NCBI GenBank assembly: GCA_016713985.1
Contig: JADJOD010000001.1
Span: 427,579 to 491,578 of the forward strand
Direction: 5' to 3'
DNA length: 64,000 nt
Source: Lewinellaceae bacterium
Lineage (GTDB): Bacteria; Bacteroidota; Bacteroidia; Chitinophagales; Saprospiraceae
The notes beneath the pieces were generated by a model, which saw nothing but the letters and a program-made list of their open reading frames with translations, was not told the DNA's origin and made no database searches. Below are positions 7,781 through 17,475 of this stretch, piece by piece. The translations under genes and the position numbers were made by a program. The number at the start of each line of letters is the position of its first letter. Position 1 is the first letter of the stretch.

Positions 7781-9547
7781 ATGAAAAGCATTTCCCGAAT
7801 AGTTGCACTATTTCCGGCTGTTGTTTTTGGTTTTTATGTACAAGGCCAGTCTCCTTGCCTGGGAGTCGGAACGGAAAGTACCTGCCCTTCAGATCCTACG
7901 GCGCTTCTTGCAATACCCGCAAACAGTACCAACATTACCTTTAGCCTCATTAACCCGGAAGACGGAATAGAACCTCCGGATACAAACGCCCGATATAAAG
8001 CTTTTTGGATTTTTGGAGATGGCACGTTCAAGTTCCATGAAGATATCAATAAGGCGAGTGATCTGGCTTCGCATAGTGAAACACATACTTATTTACACCG
8101 GGCGAGTTACAAACCTTCGGTGGTATTGACCGAGAAAAAAAGTAACACATCGCCCCCTCAAGGGCCCAAACGATTTGTTTCTGTCCCGCCCCAGGCAGCG
8201 CCTGCATGGGTTTCACAAATCCAGTCGGGCTCCTCTATGGATATATTCCCAAGCGGGATGAACAGGCCCAATTACTCAACGGCCTTTGTGGTTTCCGCCA
8301 GGAAAGAAGATACCGAAATATCCGGGATATTCTTTTTCTATAACAGCCTGAATTCGGGAAACGGATACGCCGCCGGCGACTTGCACGACCAGTTCAATGA
8401 TTGGAGTTTGCTCCCGGATTATTTTACCAATGTCAATGCAGGTGATATAACTCCGAGGTCTACATTGACCGATCTCCCTGCATTCAATACGTTTGTCGCA
8501 CCTTTTTTGAACCTCAAAAACCAATATAAAAACTACATATTCGTTCCCGTGGATAAACCTGCAAACGGTAACCCGGGCCTCATGGGGCGTATCCCGCCGA
8601 CATTTACGGAGGCCAGGTTTTTTCCGGTATTGCGCACGATGTGGCAAAACGCGTGGGCTGTTTCCACTACTGCAATGCCCAAGGGCAAGTATCTGGCCAT
8701 AGCTGTTGGTTCCGAACATCACGACCCGGCCAACCCGCCGGATTACTGGAGCGGCTTAATAAATGATGTGAGCGGTGAAATATCACCCACGATCAACCAA
8801 AATACGCTGGAAATAACGAGTGGCAACTCCAACAAGCTTTACATCCGTGGATTGGCCGTTTCAGAGGTGGAGATGGCGGGGTCTATTGATCCCAACGACC
8901 TCGCCATTATCAGTGTGTGCCCGAAGGGTCGTGACCAGTATGAAGTAACGTTTGAAATGAAAGTATGTAATTCGGGCTATTTGGAGGCTCAAAATTTCCG
9001 TTTGTTCCTGAAAGACTTTACCAAGGGGAAATTGTTATCCCAGCCTGTTTTTCTGATCCCTGCGGAAGCCCCTGTATCCGAAGAACACCTGCCCGCTTTG
9101 GGCAATAATGATCAGTGGGACTACCGGTGGAATATCTCCCTGGACGGTGCTCACCAGCCAGTAAAAAGCAATCAGGAGCCGGAGAGTTGCAAAAGCACAA
9201 GATTCACCGTGCTGACAAACTGGGATGGCGTCAGCCAGCTGGCTCAAGGCCGTGCGTTGCAGTTGTGCGTATTTTTTGATAAAGCCCCTGATGATTGCAC
9301 CTTTAACCTGGCGCTACCCGATGGAGCCGTCTCGCAAGACACCGGCTACAATGCTCCTCCCGGGTGCCGGATACCGCCGGTAGAAGAAACTTCTGCGTGC
9401 GATTGTTGCAAACCTCAGTACACGACGATCATTATTATCCAGATTTCCACTCTTGTTCTGGTGCTGCTGATTGCCTGGCTGCTTATCCGGAAAGTGTACC
9501 CGGATATCTTTCAACGCCTTTTTGGGAAATCGGGAAGGGGAGCATAA
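7781..9547 (+). CDS. exported PKD-like protein with C-terminal membrane anchor
   Basis: 588 residues: signal peptide (1-22), a PKD-like beta domain near 65-125 (FWIFGDGTFKFHED ... HTYLH), a long unassigned region, a Cys-rich juxtamembrane stretch (CDCCKPQ), one transmembrane helix (about 552-572) and a short basic tail. The topology places most of the protein outside the inner membrane with a small cytoplasmic tail. It is followed 10 nt later by the CHAT protein with the same C-terminal anchor design, suggesting a membrane complex. No enzymatic motif seen; possibly a sensor or adhesin-like partner of the CHAT protease (inference). Confidence 0.75.
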   Translation: MKSISRIVALFPAVVFGFYVQGQSPCLGVGTESTCPSDPTALLAIPANSTNITFSLINPEDGIEPPDTNARYKAFWIFGDGTFKFHEDINKASDLASHSETHTYLHRASYKPSVVLTEKKSNTSPPQGPKRFVSVPPQAAPAWVSQIQSGSSMDIFPSGMNRPNYSTAFVVSARKEDTEISGIFFFYNSLNSGNGYAAGDLHDQFNDWSLLPDYFTNVNAGDITPRSTLTDLPAFNTFVAPFLNLKNQYKNYIFVPVDKPANGNPGLMGRIPPTFTEARFFPVLRTMWQNAWAVSTTAMPKGKYLAIAVGSEHHDPANPPDYWSGLINDVSGEISPTINQNTLEITSGNSNKLYIRGLAVSEVEMAGSIDPNDLAIISVCPKGRDQYEVTFEMKVCNSGYLEAQNFRLFLKDFTKGKLLSQPVFLIPAEAPVSEEHLPALGNNDQWDYRWNISLDGAHQPVKSNQEPESCKSTRFTVLTNWDGVSQLAQGRALQLCVFFDKAPDDCTFNLALPDGAVSQDTGYNAPPGCRIPPVEETSACDCCKPQYTTIIIIQISTLVLVLLIAWLLIRKVYPDIFQRLFGKSGRGA

Positions 9548-9557
9548 ATTTTGTATT

Positions 9558-12479
9558 TTGATATACCCGTTTTACAAATCGATTTTTTTTCTTGTTCTCT
9601 TTCTCGTTTCCGGGCAAGTTGCAGGCCAGGTCTCCGATTCTCTGGAAGCCGAGAAGTATTTTTCCCTGTATGAGGAAAAAACAGAACTTCAGCAATACGA
9701 TTCGGCCATCGAATCAATGCACAAAGCGATCTTTCTTTTCAGGAAAGCCGACGCCCTGGGCAAATGGCTGTCTATCCAGCGTATTGAATCTTCACGGATT
9801 GCCGAACAGTTGAAACAACCGTTCAGGGCGCTTGAAATGATGGACAACACTTTGCGAGAAATGAAAAAGTGGCGCAAACCGCGCAATGAACGGGAATCTC
9901 AGTTTTTGTGCTTTTTTTACCAGACCCAGGGCTATATTGCCAAGCAGTATGCGGAAGACTTTGTGCGGGCCAAAACGGCACTGGAAAACGCCTACGATAT
10001 TTTTCATGGGTCACTCGACGGGCATTATGACTACTTTGCCGGTTTCTCCTTTTTCCAGCTCGGCAACACCTACGTCCGCTTTGGCGAATTTGAAAGCGCC
10101 AAACATATGTTTGAAGAAGGCCTGGCATACAGCCGCAAGTACAAATATCCGCCTTCGGCCAAATTCGCCGACCACGGCGGCATGTATGTCACTATGGGGA
10201 ATTATGCCAAAGCCAAACAGATCTTTCTGCAAGGAATGGTTTATCCCGGTTTGCCCGAGGAAGATTTTTTGTTTAATAAATTGAGCCTGGCCGAATGTTT
10301 AGCCAAAATGAACGACCTCGAAGGGGCTCTCAGGATCAACCGCGAACTGGAATCCCAACTGAATAAACCCTTAAAAGAAGCACCCGGCAAACTCCCCGAA
10401 TTCAGGCGTTACCTGTATGAAAACTACGGCATCATATACGCGGCGAAAGGCGACTGGAACAACGCTTTGTTTTGGTACCAAAAAGCGCTCGATACTTCCA
10501 AAAGTTACGCCAGTTCAACCAAACGGGAAGAAGCGCAGTTCGAAAACGACATCGGCGCCACCCTGCTGCAATGCGGCCGCGCCGGCGACGCACTGGAGGC
10601 TTATCATCGCGCCCTGCAATACATTTTGCCGTCCTTCAAAAAGTCTTCCGACCACAACCCCCTGCCGTCCGATCTGACGGCGGAAAACGTGATCCACAAG
10701 GCCTTGCACGGCAAAGCGCGCGCGTTCCTCGCCCTTGGAAAACCCGAAAAAGCGCTTCGTTGTTACGAACTCATCCCGGAAGTGGAAGCCAAACTCCGCG
10801 CCACACACGCCTACGAATCGTCGTCGCTGCTGGCGCTCGGTGAAAGCCGGAAACGTTTCGACGAAGCCATCGCCGTCGCCTGGCAACTTTACGAAAGCAG
10901 CAACCACGAACGTCAATACGCCGAACGGGCTTTTTTGCTCAGTGAAAAAGCCCGGGGTATGCTCCTGCTCGAAAGCTTAGTGCAGGCACAGGCCGACTAC
11001 CGGCTGCCCGAAAATATCCGCCGGACGGAAAACGACCTCAAGGTCAGGATGGCCTGGTACGAACACGAAATTGCCGGTGAAAAACAAGCGGGTTCCAAAA
11101 CAGACCCGGCGCGCCTGGCCCAACTGGAAAAAGACCTGTTCCAACTCAAACAGGAACAGGAACAACTCAAAACAACGCTGCGCGAAAACTTTCCGGATTA
11201 CGCCCGCTTGTCGGAAGAAGTTCATTTTCTGAACGTTGCGGAAGTGCCCGCGCTGCTCAGGTCCGGGCAGGCGATGCTCAATTATTACCTGACCGAAGCA
11301 GACGCCTATATTTTTTATTTCGACGCCGCCGGCATGTTCGGCTGGCGGAAAGCCGGCCTGCCGACGGCTTTCCGCACCACCATTTCGGGCTTTGCCCAAT
11401 ACATGTACGATGGCGACGAAAACGATAAAAAACGCCAAACGGCTTTTCAACAAACGGCTTTTGACCTGTACGAATTCCTGCTCGAACCCGAATTGCGCAC
11501 CGCCGCGCGCGGCATTCGCAGCCTGCTGATCGTGCCCGACGACGCGCTGGTGTTTGTTCCGTTTGAAATTTTGCTGCGCCAACCCGGCACAGGCGCCTGG
11601 CGCGAGCTGCCCTGGCTGCTCCGCGATTTCAGCATCGGGTACGCCTATTCATCCACCCTGCTGCGCAGGCAACAGGACATCAGCCGCCAACACCGGCAAA
11701 CAGCCGCGCCGCGTTATCCGATGGGCGGTTTTGCGCCTTCCTATGCCAAACCGGGCGTTCAAACCGGAACAACCCGGAGTTTTTCCCTGACGGACGGCGG
11801 CCCGATATACGACATCAAAAGCACGCAGGAAGAGTTGAAAAAAGTACACGCCCTGACGGGTGGGGTAGCATTTTACCGGGAGCAAGCCACGGAAGAACAA
11901 TTTAAAACCATCGCCGCCGAATGCCGGGTTTTGTTGCTGGCTATGCACGGATTGGCCGACGACGAACACCCCGAGCGCTCCTGCCTGTTATTCGGCATCC
12001 CGTCGACGGATTCCTTAAAAAATAACGTGCTGTACGCCAGCGAATTACAGATCATGCAACTGCACGCCGACCTGGCCGTTTTGAGCGCCTGCAATACGGG
12101 TTTCGGCAAATTCCACAAAGGAGAAGGGGTGTACAGCCTCGCCCGCGCTTTTGCGGCAGCCGGGGTGCCCTGCACGGTCATGAGTCTTTGGAGGCTGCAC
12201 GAAAAAACGGCGCCCAAACTGGTTGAAGCCTTTTTTAAACATTTGCGGGACGGAAAAACCAAAGACGAAGCCCTGCGGATGGCCAAGCTGGAATACCTCG
12301 CGCTCGATGAAAATTATGAAATGAGTCACCCGTTTTACTGGGCGGGCGTAATGGCTACAGGCGACTTATGCGCCCTGCACCCAACCAATTACCTTCAAAT
12401 GTTGGGTTGGCTGCTGGGTATCGCGATCGTCGGAATACTGGGCGCCTGGTTTTGGCGGCGGCGAAAGAAAAATTCCTGA
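9558..12479 (+). CDS. TPR-CHAT caspase-like protease, membrane anchored
   Basis: About 973 residues: signal peptide (IYPFYKSIFFLVLFLVSG), TPR repeats through roughly residues 25-420, a charged coiled coil (about 510-560), a CHAT domain (about 600-920), a transmembrane helix and the basic tail RRRKKNS. The CHAT catalytic pair is intact: His797 in LLLAMHGLADD and Cys845 in VLSACNTGFG. CHAT domains are caspase-family cysteine proteases that often act on partner proteins. No ATG fits; TTG at 9558 is chosen because it gives a normal signal peptide and lies 10 nt after the upstream stop. The catalytic domain appears to be extracytoplasmic, since a signal peptide precedes it. Substrate unknown. Confidence 0.85.
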   Translation: MIYPFYKSIFFLVLFLVSGQVAGQVSDSLEAEKYFSLYEEKTELQQYDSAIESMHKAIFLFRKADALGKWLSIQRIESSRIAEQLKQPFRALEMMDNTLREMKKWRKPRNERESQFLCFFYQTQGYIAKQYAEDFVRAKTALENAYDIFHGSLDGHYDYFAGFSFFQLGNTYVRFGEFESAKHMFEEGLAYSRKYKYPPSAKFADHGGMYVTMGNYAKAKQIFLQGMVYPGLPEEDFLFNKLSLAECLAKMNDLEGALRINRELESQLNKPLKEAPGKLPEFRRYLYENYGIIYAAKGDWNNALFWYQKALDTSKSYASSTKREEAQFENDIGATLLQCGRAGDALEAYHRALQYILPSFKKSSDHNPLPSDLTAENVIHKALHGKARAFLALGKPEKALRCYELIPEVEAKLRATHAYESSSLLALGESRKRFDEAIAVAWQLYESSNHERQYAERAFLLSEKARGMLLLESLVQAQADYRLPENIRRTENDLKVRMAWYEHEIAGEKQAGSKTDPARLAQLEKDLFQLKQEQEQLKTTLRENFPDYARLSEEVHFLNVAEVPALLRSGQAMLNYYLTEADAYIFYFDAAGMFGWRKAGLPTAFRTTISGFAQYMYDGDENDKKRQTAFQQTAFDLYEFLLEPELRTAARGIRSLLIVPDDALVFVPFEILLRQPGTGAWRELPWLLRDFSIGYAYSSTLLRRQQDISRQHRQTAAPRYPMGGFAPSYAKPGVQTGTTRSFSLTDGGPIYDIKSTQEELKKVHALTGGVAFYREQATEEQFKTIAAECRVLLLAMHGLADDEHPERSCLLFGIPSTDSLKNNVLYASELQIMQLHADLAVLSACNTGFGKFHKGEGVYSLARAFAAAGVPCTVMSLWRLHEKTAPKLVEAFFKHLRDGKTKDEALRMAKLEYLALDENYEMSHPFYWAGVMATGDLCALHPTNYLQMLGWLLGIAIVGILGAWFWRRRKKNS

Positions 12480-12651
12480 CCCCCGGGGTTGTTTTTCACC
12501 TGTTTTTTTGGACAGATTCTAAAACTGCGGAGCGCTTGCTTGAAAACGGACGCCCCGCAGTATCTTTGCACCGCCGTTGCGGCCACCACTATTTTCCCCT
12601 GCGTAACGGCGTGTGCAAATCCTAGTTGCCTTACCAATTTAAAACTACATT

Positions 12652-14277
12652 ATGCAAGAAATCGGACTCAGGAATCCCTCAGCAAACCTGGAAGAAATCG
12701 GCCTCAAAAACTGTAAAACCGCCTACTGGAACCTCACCCCGGAAGAACTCGTCGAACATACTTTGTGCAAGGGAATGGGCCAGTTGGCCGACAGCGGCGC
12801 CCTCGTTATCCAGACCGGAGAATTTACCGGCCGCTCACCCGACGACCGCTTTATCGTAAAAGACAGCGATACCGCCGATAAAGTAAACTGGGGAAAAGTG
12901 AATATCCCGTTTGACGGCCGCAAGTTTGACAAACTCTGGCGCAAATGCTGTAATTACCTGAAAAAGAAGGATGTATATGTTCGCGACGTGCACGCCAACG
13001 CCAGCGCAAACCCCGATTATCAGCTTCGTATCCGGGTGGTGACCGAATATCCCTGGAGCAATCAGTTTGCCAACAATATGTTCCTCCGCCCCGAACGCAG
13101 CGAACTGGATCGTTTCGATCCGCGCTGGACGGTGCTTTGTGTTCCGGGTTTTAAAGCCAACCCGGCAGAAGACGGCACGCGGCAGCACAATTTTGCCATC
13201 GTAAACGTAAAAAAACGCCGGCTGCTGATCGGCGGAACGGGTTATACCGGCGAAATCAAAAAAGGCATTTTTTCCGTCATCAATTTTGTGCTGCCCACCC
13301 GCTCCAAAGACGCCCTGCCCATGCACTGCTCCGCCAACGTGGGTAAAGACGGCGATATCGCGCTGTTCTTCGGCCTTTCCGGCACCGGAAAAACGACCCT
13401 CAGCGCCGATCCGAACCGCCCCCTCATCGGCGACGACGAACACGCCTGGGGTGAAAACGAGGTGTTCAACTTCGAAGGCGGGTGTTACGCCAAAACCATC
13501 GACCTGACCGAGGAAAAAGAACCCGATATTTTCCGCGCCATCCGCCACGGCGCTATCCTGGAAAACGTCAAATTTATTCCCGGGACCCGCACAGTCGATT
13601 TTTCCGACAGAAGTGTCACCGAAAACACCCGGGTATCGTACCCGATCCACCATATTTCCAACGCCGTGTCGCCGAGCCGCGCACAAGGTGATCCGAAAAA
13701 CATCTTTTTCCTCACCTGCGACGCCTACGGTATCCTTCCTCCCATCTCGCAACTCACGCCCGAACAGGCGATGTACTACTTTATCAGTGGTTACACGGCG
13801 CGGGTAGCGGGCACGGAAGTAGGCATCAAAGAGCCCAAATCAACTTTTTCGGCTTGTTTTGGAGCTCCGTTCCTGCCCTTGCACCCGGCGAAGTACGCCG
13901 CCCTGCTCGGCAAAAAACTGCGCAAAAGCAAAGCCAAAGTGTGGCTGATCAATACAGGCTGGAGCGGCGGCGCTTACGGCACCGGTAGCCGGATCAAACT
14001 TTCCTATACCCGCGCCATGATCACGGCGGCCCTCAACGGCGAACTCGCTAAAGTTGCCTTCGACAACCACGAGGTGTTCGACCTGAGCATCCCCGTTTCC
14101 TGCCCGGGGGTGCCGTCCGACCTGCTCAATCCGCGCAATACCTGGGCGGATAAAAAGGCCTACGACAAAATGGCCAATCAACTGGCCAATGAGTTCGTTA
14201 ATAATTTTGCAAAATACGCCGACGAGGCCAAAGCGGAAATTCTGGCCGCCGCACCCAGGGTGCTGTCGAAAGTATAA
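12652..14277 (+). CDS. pckA: phosphoenolpyruvate carboxykinase (ATP)
   Basis: Converts oxaloacetate plus ATP to phosphoenolpyruvate, the entry step of gluconeogenesis; cytoplasmic. 541 residues, the family length. Visible motifs are GEFTGRSPDDRFIV near the N-terminus, the kinase-1a P-loop GLSGTGKTTLSADPNR at about 240-255 and metal-binding GDDEHAWG just after it, plus RVSYPIHHI. The ATG at 12652 follows about 170 bp without a gene. The ORF is intact and monocistronic. Confidence 0.97.
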   Translation: MQEIGLRNPSANLEEIGLKNCKTAYWNLTPEELVEHTLCKGMGQLADSGALVIQTGEFTGRSPDDRFIVKDSDTADKVNWGKVNIPFDGRKFDKLWRKCCNYLKKKDVYVRDVHANASANPDYQLRIRVVTEYPWSNQFANNMFLRPERSELDRFDPRWTVLCVPGFKANPAEDGTRQHNFAIVNVKKRRLLIGGTGYTGEIKKGIFSVINFVLPTRSKDALPMHCSANVGKDGDIALFFGLSGTGKTTLSADPNRPLIGDDEHAWGENEVFNFEGGCYAKTIDLTEEKEPDIFRAIRHGAILENVKFIPGTRTVDFSDRSVTENTRVSYPIHHISNAVSPSRAQGDPKNIFFLTCDAYGILPPISQLTPEQAMYYFISGYTARVAGTEVGIKEPKSTFSACFGAPFLPLHPAKYAALLGKKLRKSKAKVWLINTGWSGGAYGTGSRIKLSYTRAMITAALNGELAKVAFDNHEVFDLSIPVSCPGVPSDLLNPRNTWADKKAYDKMANQLANEFVNNFAKYADEAKAEILAAAPRVLSKV

Positions 14278-14301
14278 GCTGTTGATTATCGGGAACCTGC
14301 C

Positions 14302-14412
14302 AAGGCGGGGTTTCCCGCAGATGACACAGATTCCGCAGATTTTCGCGAATAGTTTCAAAAAAAGCGAAATAAAATCTGCGTTATCCGGGCGATCTGCGGG
14401 AAGTCCCGCCTT
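14302..14412. repeat. 21-bp inverted repeat downstream of pckA
   Basis: Arms 14302-14322 and 14392-14412 (AAGGCGGGGTTTCCCGCAGAT) pair with two central mismatches; the spacer carries further TCTGCG words. Located after pckA, it could form a large terminator-like hairpin followed by TTTTT. Confidence 0.7.
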
Positions 14413-14491
14413 TTTGTTTGCCCGGAAAGGCCGGACTGACCTACTTTTGTTTCCGGAAACCGATTTATCCACCAACCAAATTCAGCGTTCC

Positions 14492-14920
14492 GTGAAAACA
14501 ATCCTCCTTGTGTTTACTTTTTCTGCGGCGACCCTTTTCTTTTTTGCCTGCAAACCAACCCAATACACCACCGAAAATCTGCCCGACCGCCAGTTGCGCT
14601 GGGGCAGCGGCGGCGGGTATGTCGGCAAAGAAACCACCTACACCCTGCTCGACAACGGACAGGTTTTTGTGCGCGAAACGGGTGGCAAACTCGCCGAAAC
14701 AACAAATACCAAACCCAAAAAAGCCAAAGTATTGTACGAAACAATGGGAACCCTCGGGCTTTCCACCCTCGATTTTCAGCACCCCGGCAATATCTACAAC
14801 TTCATAGAAGTGCTGAACGGTACCGACATCAATCGCATCAGCTGGGGCGAAAAAGGCCACGCGGTGGATCAGCAGGTGCAGGACTTGTACAGGCAGCTGA
14901 ACGAACTGGTGAAAAAATAG
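14492..14920 (+). CDS. small lipoprotein, unknown function
   Basis: 142 residues beginning at a GTG at 14492. The N-terminus is a lipoprotein signal (VKTILLVFTFSAATLFFFAC, lipobox FFAC). The mature part (RQLRWGSGGGYVGKETTYTLLDNGQVF) looks like a small beta-rich domain of the kind common in Bacteroidota lipoproteins. No family recognised. The frame is open upstream to 14189, but that part runs through the pckA 3' end and the inverted repeat and is not likely to be coding. Confidence 0.7.
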   Translation: MKTILLVFTFSAATLFFFACKPTQYTTENLPDRQLRWGSGGGYVGKETTYTLLDNGQVFVRETGGKLAETTNTKPKKAKVLYETMGTLGLSTLDFQHPGNIYNFIEVLNGTDINRISWGEKGHAVDQQVQDLYRQLNELVKK

Positions 14921-14960
14921 ATTTCCCTTTCCAAACGATTGTAAATCATTCTTTTATTCC

Positions 14961-17060
14961 ATGAAAAACATACCATTTTTTTCCGCGCTTTTTATCGGCG
15001 CAACCCTGTTCCTGGCCTGTTCCGGGGGCCAGAAAGCCTACAACAAACCCGCTGCAACGGCAAAAACGACCACAGCGCCCGCTCCAGCCGAAGACAAAGT
15101 ATTGCTCGATACCTTCGCCGACCTGCAAATCCTTCGTTACGAGTTGCCGGGCTGGGACAAACTCGACCTGCGCCAGAAAACGTTTATTTATTACCTCTCT
15201 GAAGCCACGCTCGCGGGCCGCGACATCATTTATGACCAGCATTGCAAATACAACCTCGCCGTGCGCAAAACCCTGGAAGGTATTTTTGACACTTACAAAG
15301 GCGACCGCGCCTCCGCCGACTGGAAGGCCTTCGAAGTGTACGCCAAACGGGTGTGGTTCAGCAACGGCATTCACCACCACTACAACGAATCGAAGATTGT
15401 ACCCGGATTCTCCAAAACGTATTTCACCACCTTAGTGCAAAACTCCGATCCGAAAAAACTGCCCCTGCTCGGCGGAGAAGACGCCAACGCCCTGATCGCC
15501 AAACTCAACCCGGTACTTTTTGACCCCGCTTTTATGGCCAAAAGGACCAACAAAGAAAAAGGTATCGACGTGGTAAAAGGCTCTTCCGTGAATTTTTACG
15601 AAGGGGTCAGCGCCGAACAGGTAGACGCTTTTTATGAAAATCTGCTGAAATCCGCCGGGGCCACCCCGCCTTCTTTCGGCCTGAATTCCAAACTCGTGGG
15701 GGATAAATTCGGCAAACTCACCGAGCAGGTCTGGAAAGCCGGCGACGGCAATATGTACGGCGCCGCCATTTCAAAAATTGTGGAAAACCTCGAAAAAGCG
15801 ATGCCTTTCGCCGAAAACAAACAGCAGAAAAAAGCCATCGGCCTGCTCGTGGAATACTACAAATCCGGCGACCTGCGCAAATTCGACGAATACAACATGG
15901 CCTGGGTAAAAGACACCAAAAGCAGCATCGACTTTATCAATGGCTTCATAGAAGTGTACCACGACCCGAAGGGTTACAAAGCCGACTGGGAAGCCATCGT
16001 GCAGTACAACGACCCCGATGCCACGGAAAAAATGGCCATTGTGAGCAAAAACGCCCAGTATTTTGAAGACAACAGCACCATTCCTGCGGATTGCAAAAAG
16101 AAAAAGGTGCAGGGGGTTTCCTACCGCGTTATCAATGTGGCAATGGAAGGCGGCGACTGCGCGCCCAGCACCCCCATCGGCGTCAACCTGCCCAATTCCA
16201 ACTGGGTGCGGGAACTCTACGGCTCCAAATCCATCAGCCTCAACAACATTGAAAACGCCTACGGCAAAGCGGGCGGCGCTTTGGCCACCGTCGAATTTGC
16301 CCACGACCCCGAAGAAGTCGAAAACGCCAAAAAATACGGTGAAGCCTGCGGCAAAATGCACACCGCCCTGCACGAAGTGATCGGGCACGCCAGCGGCCAG
16401 CTCAAACCCGGCGTACCGGAACCCAACGTCACGCTCAAACAATATTCCAGCACGCTCGAAGAAGGCCGCGCCGACCTCGTGGCCCTCTACTTTATGCCCG
16501 ACCCCAAACTGGTGGAATGGGGGCTCCTGCCCGACGCCAACGCCTTCAAGGCCGAATACGACAACTATATCCGCAACGGCCTGCTCCAGCAACTGCGCCG
16601 CCTGCCGCCCGGCGCAGACATCGAGGAAGACCACATGCGCAACCGCCAGCTCGTGGCAGCCTGGGCCTTCGAAAAAGGCAAAAAAGACAACGTGATCGCC
16701 CGGGTGGAACGCGGCGGCAAAACCTACTACGACATCCGCGATTATACAAAACTGCGCGTGTTGTTTGGTCAGTTACTTTCTGAAATTCAACGAATTAAGT
16801 CGGAAGGCGACTACCAGGCTGCACACGACCTGGTGGAAAACTACGGCGTAAAAACCGATGCCGCTACCGGCAAACAGGTGAAGGAACGCTACGCCGCCCT
16901 GCCCACCAAAGCGTATTCGGGTTTTGTACAACCCCGGCTGGTGGCCGTAAAAGACGCCCAGGGCAAAATCACCGACATCAAAGTGGAATCCGAACCCGAC
17001 TTCGTGAAACAAATGATGCGTTACGGGAAGCAGTATTCGTTTTTGCCGGTGAATAATTGA
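14961..17060 (+). CDS. dipeptidyl-peptidase III family (M49) lipoprotein
   Basis: Zinc metallopeptidase of family M49, which removes dipeptides from peptide N-termini. The zinc motif HEVIGH (HExxGH) is at residues 471-476 and the second metal/catalytic motif EEGRAD at 500-505; the 699-residue length is typical. A lipoprotein signal (ALFIGATLFLAC) precedes a Thr/Ala/Pro linker, so the mature enzyme is membrane anchored outside the cytoplasm, unlike the classic cytosolic DPP III. Bacteroidota members are often mislabelled as dihydrofolate reductase. The gene is intact and ends before a 32-bp inverted repeat. Confidence 0.88.
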   Translation: MKNIPFFSALFIGATLFLACSGGQKAYNKPAATAKTTTAPAPAEDKVLLDTFADLQILRYELPGWDKLDLRQKTFIYYLSEATLAGRDIIYDQHCKYNLAVRKTLEGIFDTYKGDRASADWKAFEVYAKRVWFSNGIHHHYNESKIVPGFSKTYFTTLVQNSDPKKLPLLGGEDANALIAKLNPVLFDPAFMAKRTNKEKGIDVVKGSSVNFYEGVSAEQVDAFYENLLKSAGATPPSFGLNSKLVGDKFGKLTEQVWKAGDGNMYGAAISKIVENLEKAMPFAENKQQKKAIGLLVEYYKSGDLRKFDEYNMAWVKDTKSSIDFINGFIEVYHDPKGYKADWEAIVQYNDPDATEKMAIVSKNAQYFEDNSTIPADCKKKKVQGVSYRVINVAMEGGDCAPSTPIGVNLPNSNWVRELYGSKSISLNNIENAYGKAGGALATVEFAHDPEEVENAKKYGEACGKMHTALHEVIGHASGQLKPGVPEPNVTLKQYSSTLEEGRADLVALYFMPDPKLVEWGLLPDANAFKAEYDNYIRNGLLQQLRRLPPGADIEEDHMRNRQLVAAWAFEKGKKDNVIARVERGGKTYYDIRDYTKLRVLFGQLLSEIQRIKSEGDYQAAHDLVENYGVKTDAATGKQVKERYAALPTKAYSGFVQPRLVAVKDAQGKITDIKVESEPDFVKQMMRYGKQYSFLPVNN

Positions 17061-17097
17061 AGCCGGAAACAGGATGAGGTCGTCCGCAAGTCCCGGT

Positions 17098-17179
17098 TTT
17101 GACAGGATTTACAAGATTTACAGGTTTTTGTAGTGCCTGTTTTCAGGAAAAACCTGTAAATCTTGTAAATCCTGTCAAA
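17098..17179. repeat. perfect 32-bp inverted repeat (ACAGGATTTACA family)
   Basis: Arms 17098-17129 and 17148-17179 are perfectly complementary with an 18-nt loop. The core GACAGGATTTACAAGATT closely matches the inverted repeat at 21847-21928, so both belong to one intergenic family. It sits just after the M49 gene. Confidence 0.9.
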
Positions 17180-17475
17180 TAACCTGCTTGTAAGGAAATC
17201 CTGTGTCATCTCATATAAGTTAAACCCCGATGTATAACTTGAAAAAATACCCCTTTCGCGACCCCCTTTTTTTGAAATACACTGCAAAAAAACGTACAAC
17301 ACCCTGAAAAACAACCCAATACGACGCGGGAATCGCAGTGTGTTTTTTCTGTATATGTTGAAAAATCGCGTTTTTTTACAAAAAACGCGATTTTTTTCCC
17401 TGAAAATTTTGAAATGACGCGGGGGTTTTTACATCTTTACAACCTGAAAAACAAACGCTTAAGCGGATTTCCGCC
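17180..17475. other. AT-rich leader-like region before the CRISPR array
   Basis: No gene seen. AT-rich with several homopolymer runs, as expected for a CRISPR leader, and adjacent to the most regular end of the array. It contains a strong hairpin at about 17361-17397 (AATCGCG stem flanked by A and T runs) that could be a terminator isolating the array from the M49 gene. Confidence 0.5.

Noticed and set aside
12835..13752. 305-codon minus-strand frame
   Set aside because: Antisense of pckA, which is intact.
15771..16634. 287-codon minus-strand frame with Val/Gly/Phe-rich product
   Set aside because: Antisense shadow of the M49 peptidase gene, with composition typical of reverse reading.
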